NCBI RefSeq assembly: GCF_042408735.1
Contig: NZ_JBHOQV010000047.1
Location: 79,276-143,275 of the forward strand
Source: Thermogemmatispora sp042408735
GTDB taxonomy: Bacteria; Chloroflexota; Ktedonobacteria; Ktedonobacterales; Ktedonobacteraceae
Reading direction: 5' to 3'
DNA length: 64,000 nucleotides
Shown: one piece after another, positions 62,317 through 64,000 of the stretch
How positions within the stretch are numbered: position 1 is the first letter of the stretch
Layout: every line of letters starts with the position of its first letter
The notes under the pieces: generated by a model
Databases searched by the model: none
Told to the model about the DNA's origin: nothing
Seen by the model: the letters and a program-made list of their open reading frames with translations, nothing else
Position numbers and translations under genes: made by a program

Positions 62317-62387
62317 TAACAGCGTTCATCGCTCACCGCGTCTCATTCCTCCCTTGGGACGCATGAAGTCATCTGAGAGGAGCAGCC

Positions 62388-63336
62388 ATGCCCTGGTGGT
62401 TTAGAACCCGTCGACGCCCCGGCCCTGCCGCCTCCAGCCCCTCCCCGTCTCCTGCCACAGAGCAGGAACGCGCGTCCGTTCGGGTCGGAGTCGGTGAGGT
62501 GGCCTTCCCTGGGCGCGCGGACGAGGACAGGCGCCGCTCTCTGCAGGAGCAGCCCTCTCTGCTGCCCAAGGACCTTAAAGAGGTCAACCGGCTCGACGTT
62601 CAGCATGACGTGCTGCGGGCCATCCTGAAGCGCAACTCTCTGGCCCCGCTGCAGGCACCACGGCAGATCCTGGACGTGGGCTGTGGGACGGGCCAGTGGG
62701 CCTACGAGCTGGCGCGGGAGTTTCCCCAGGCGGAGGTGATCGGGCTGGATCTGGAGCCAGCCAAGAACACGACCGCGCCGCCGCCCACCTCTCGGTTGGT
62801 GGCGGGGGATGTGCGAGACGGCCTGCCCTTCGAGGACAACCGCTTTGATTTCGTCCATCAGCGCTTTTTCTGGGCGGCGCTGCCGCTGGCGGCCTGGCCG
62901 GGGGTCGTCCAGGAGCTGGTGCGGGTGACCGCGCCCGGCGGCTGGGTCGAGCTGCTGGAAGCGAGTACCGGTGGGACCCCTACTGGCCCCAATGGCCGAC
63001 GCTTGCAGGCCATGCTGCGGGAGCTGGCGGCGCTGCGGGGACGGGATGGCTCGGACGAGGTGGTCCGTTCGCTGGATCGCTCTCTCAGAGAGGCGGGATT
63101 GGTCGAGGTGGAGCGGCGGGAGATCGAGGTGCCTCTCGGAGACTGGGGGGGGACGGATCGGCTCGCTCATGGCCCTGGATGGCCGCGAAGCGTGTCTGGC
63201 CATGAGTGGAGCGATGCTGAAGCGCTTTCGGCTGACGCAGCAGGAAGATGAGGCGCTGCTGGAGGCGGCGTTTCGGGAGAGCAACGAGCTGAAGACGAGA
63301 GGCCGCTTTGTGGCGGCCTCTGGGCGCAAGCCGTGA
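62388..63336 (+). pseudogene. SAM-dependent methyltransferase with G8-tract frameshift
   Basis: ATG 62388 has GAGGAG 5 nt upstream. The first 253 codons give a class I methyltransferase: ILDVGCGTGQWAYELAREFP (motif I, 94-113), VIGLDLEPAK, VAGDVRDGLPFEDNRFDFVH and VTAPGGWVELLEAS. In the run of eight G at 63145-63152 the frame shifts: after DWGG the annotated frame becomes unrelated (TDRLAHGPG), while the -1 alternative continues RIGSLMALDGREACLAMSGA, LKRFRLTQQEDEALLEAAFR and stops at 63336, the normal family ending. One G too many explains it: a sequencing error, a true mutation or a slippage switch. Confidence 0.8.
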
Positions 63337-63651
63337 GGGAGGGCACGGCACCTGCCCTCCCCGCTCCCGGTGCTGTCCTGTTGCGAGGAAGTCTCCCGTC
63401 TTCCCTCTCGAGACCGGTCCGCTCCGCTCCGGCCTGCCTTGCTGGACTTGCTGGCTCTGTCCTGACGAATCCCGCCAGGCTGTCCGTGCAGGCAGCCTGG
63501 CTCTGGCGCCCATGGGGGTGAGGCTGGGAGCGCAGGCGCACGCAGGGCCGAGCGGCCGAAGAGCAACCCGTGCCCGTGCCTGCGCCCGGAGGACGGCCCC
63601 CCTCGTGGTTTCGGTTCGTGGTCCAGGGCCAGGTCCAGCCAGCCAGCCGGC
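63337..63651. other. 315-bp gap between convergent methyltransferase genes
   Basis: GC-rich DNA between two convergent genes. Short overlapping ORFs occur on both strands but none has a site or recognisable product, and no clear terminator hairpin was found. Confidence 0.4.
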
Positions 63652-64000
63652 TTAATCCTTTCTTCCCCAGACGGTCAGCAGCGTCCACACTGCGCAGAAG
63701 TCCTCTTGCTGCATCTGGGCCACCGCGAGCTGATACAGGCGCTCCAGTTCCTCCTGCGTGGCTACACCAGCCGTGACCAGGAACGGCTGCACCAGCTCCA
63801 GCCCAATCAGAGCGTCTTTGAAGACGGGATAGTGGCCCTCGGTCCCCATCGACCACTCGAGCGCCGTGGCCCGCAGCCGCACCTGCCGAAAGCCGGCCTG
63901 GCGCACCAGCCGCGGCAGCACCGGCGTGATACCAATGTGACGCCCGTCTACGGAGAAGCTTTGCCCCACTCGCTTGAGAGCCTCGGTCACCAGCCCGACA
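63652..64000 (-). CDS. C-terminal part of a second SAM methyltransferase (partial)
   Basis: The frame runs off the right edge and ends at 63652. The visible 116 residues (LPRLVRQAGFRQVRLRATAL, EWSMGTEGHYPVFKDALIG, LERLYQLAVAQMQQEDFCAV, LLTVWGRK) are the C-terminal cap of ubiE/COQ5-like class I methyltransferases; EDFCAVWTLLTVWGRK is a typical end. The SAM-binding part lies outside. It is convergent with the frameshifted methyltransferase and could be a relative, judging by size and position, but the overlap in visible regions is too small to compare. Confidence 0.6.
   Translation of the reverse strand, partial: VGLVTEALKRVGQSFSVDGRHIGITPVLPRLVRQAGFRQVRLRATALEWSMGTEGHYPVFKDALIGLELVQPFLVTAGVATQEELERLYQLAVAQMQQEDFCAVWTLLTVWGRKD

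Larger units (their letters stand above)
61655..62387. other. 730-bp right-edge control region of the element
   Basis: There are no credible genes. It holds the three phased palindromes (62005-62064) and a strong rightward promoter (62288-62316). Pyrimidine-rich CACACCTCCTCC tandem units lie near 61919-61945. The leftward promoter of the transfer operon must be here but was not recognised. Confidence 0.55.

Noticed and set aside
38633..62387. tRNA-type attachment sites at the element edges
   Set aside because: No tRNA-like T-loop sequence and no matching direct repeat was found at both edges.

Overview
The window looks like chromosomal DNA of a GC-rich, Gram-positive-like bacterium, most likely Chloroflexota of the Ktedonobacteria/Thermogemmatispora type. 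This is an inference from gene content: an HTH regulator with a repeat-helix tail, a split CrtYc/CrtYd lycopene cyclase, many secreted glycosidases and esterases, and a PrgI-type conjugation system. No rRNA or tRNA gene and no CRISPR array was seen.

Region 1 (1-16.5 kb) is ordinary chromosome. It holds an HTH regulator whose helical C-terminus is out of frame, then a carbohydrate locus: a Tat-exported GH5 mannanase-like enzyme and a divergent LacI regulator with paired operators, a second large glycosidase and an MHS-type MFS transporter. A split lycopene cyclase, a propeller lipoprotein, an OmpR/MprB-like two-component system and a COG4705 membrane protein follow.

Region 2 (17.9-22.5 kb) is a compact biotin operon in the order bioF-bioA-bioD-bioB. 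No pimeloyl-supply gene lies next to it.

Region 3 (22.5-35.7 kb) is an accessory zone rich in decayed genes: a frameshifted esterase-CBM2 remnant, MFS, PTS-sorbitol IIA, oxidoreductase and substrate-binding-protein remnants, and an IS1182-like transposase with two nonsense codons. A 272-bp direct repeat carrying divergent promoters and palindromic operators occurs twice (24.3 and 33.0 kb). Between the copies lies an intact candidate circular-bacteriocin locus (27.36-31.1 kb): a 98-aa AS-48/uberolysin-like precursor, an ABC-2-like membrane protein, a SpoIIM/DUF95 protein, an ABC ATPase and a further membrane protein.

Region 4 (35.8-38.6 kb) has an alpha/beta hydrolase and an NmrA-like protein divergent from a TetR regulator.

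Region 5 (about 38.6-62.3 kb) is an integrative/conjugative-type element read almost entirely on the minus strand. It carries VirB6-like (with a novel Cys-rich triple repeat), VirB2/TrbC-like, PrgI/VirB3-like, CHAP+SLT (VirB1-like), VirB4-like and VirD4/HerA-like proteins, a Replic_Relax protein that may be the relaxase, a Rad52/Sak-like annealing protein, and three very Trp-rich proteins that look like distant paralogues. Its intergenic gaps contain pentanucleotide (GGCTC/CTGAG) arrays, a 19-bp hairpin and, at the right edge, three 16-bp palindromes exactly 22 bp apart. No integrase was found.

Region 6 (62.3-64 kb) has a SAM methyltransferase with a G8-tract frameshift and a second, partial methyltransferase.
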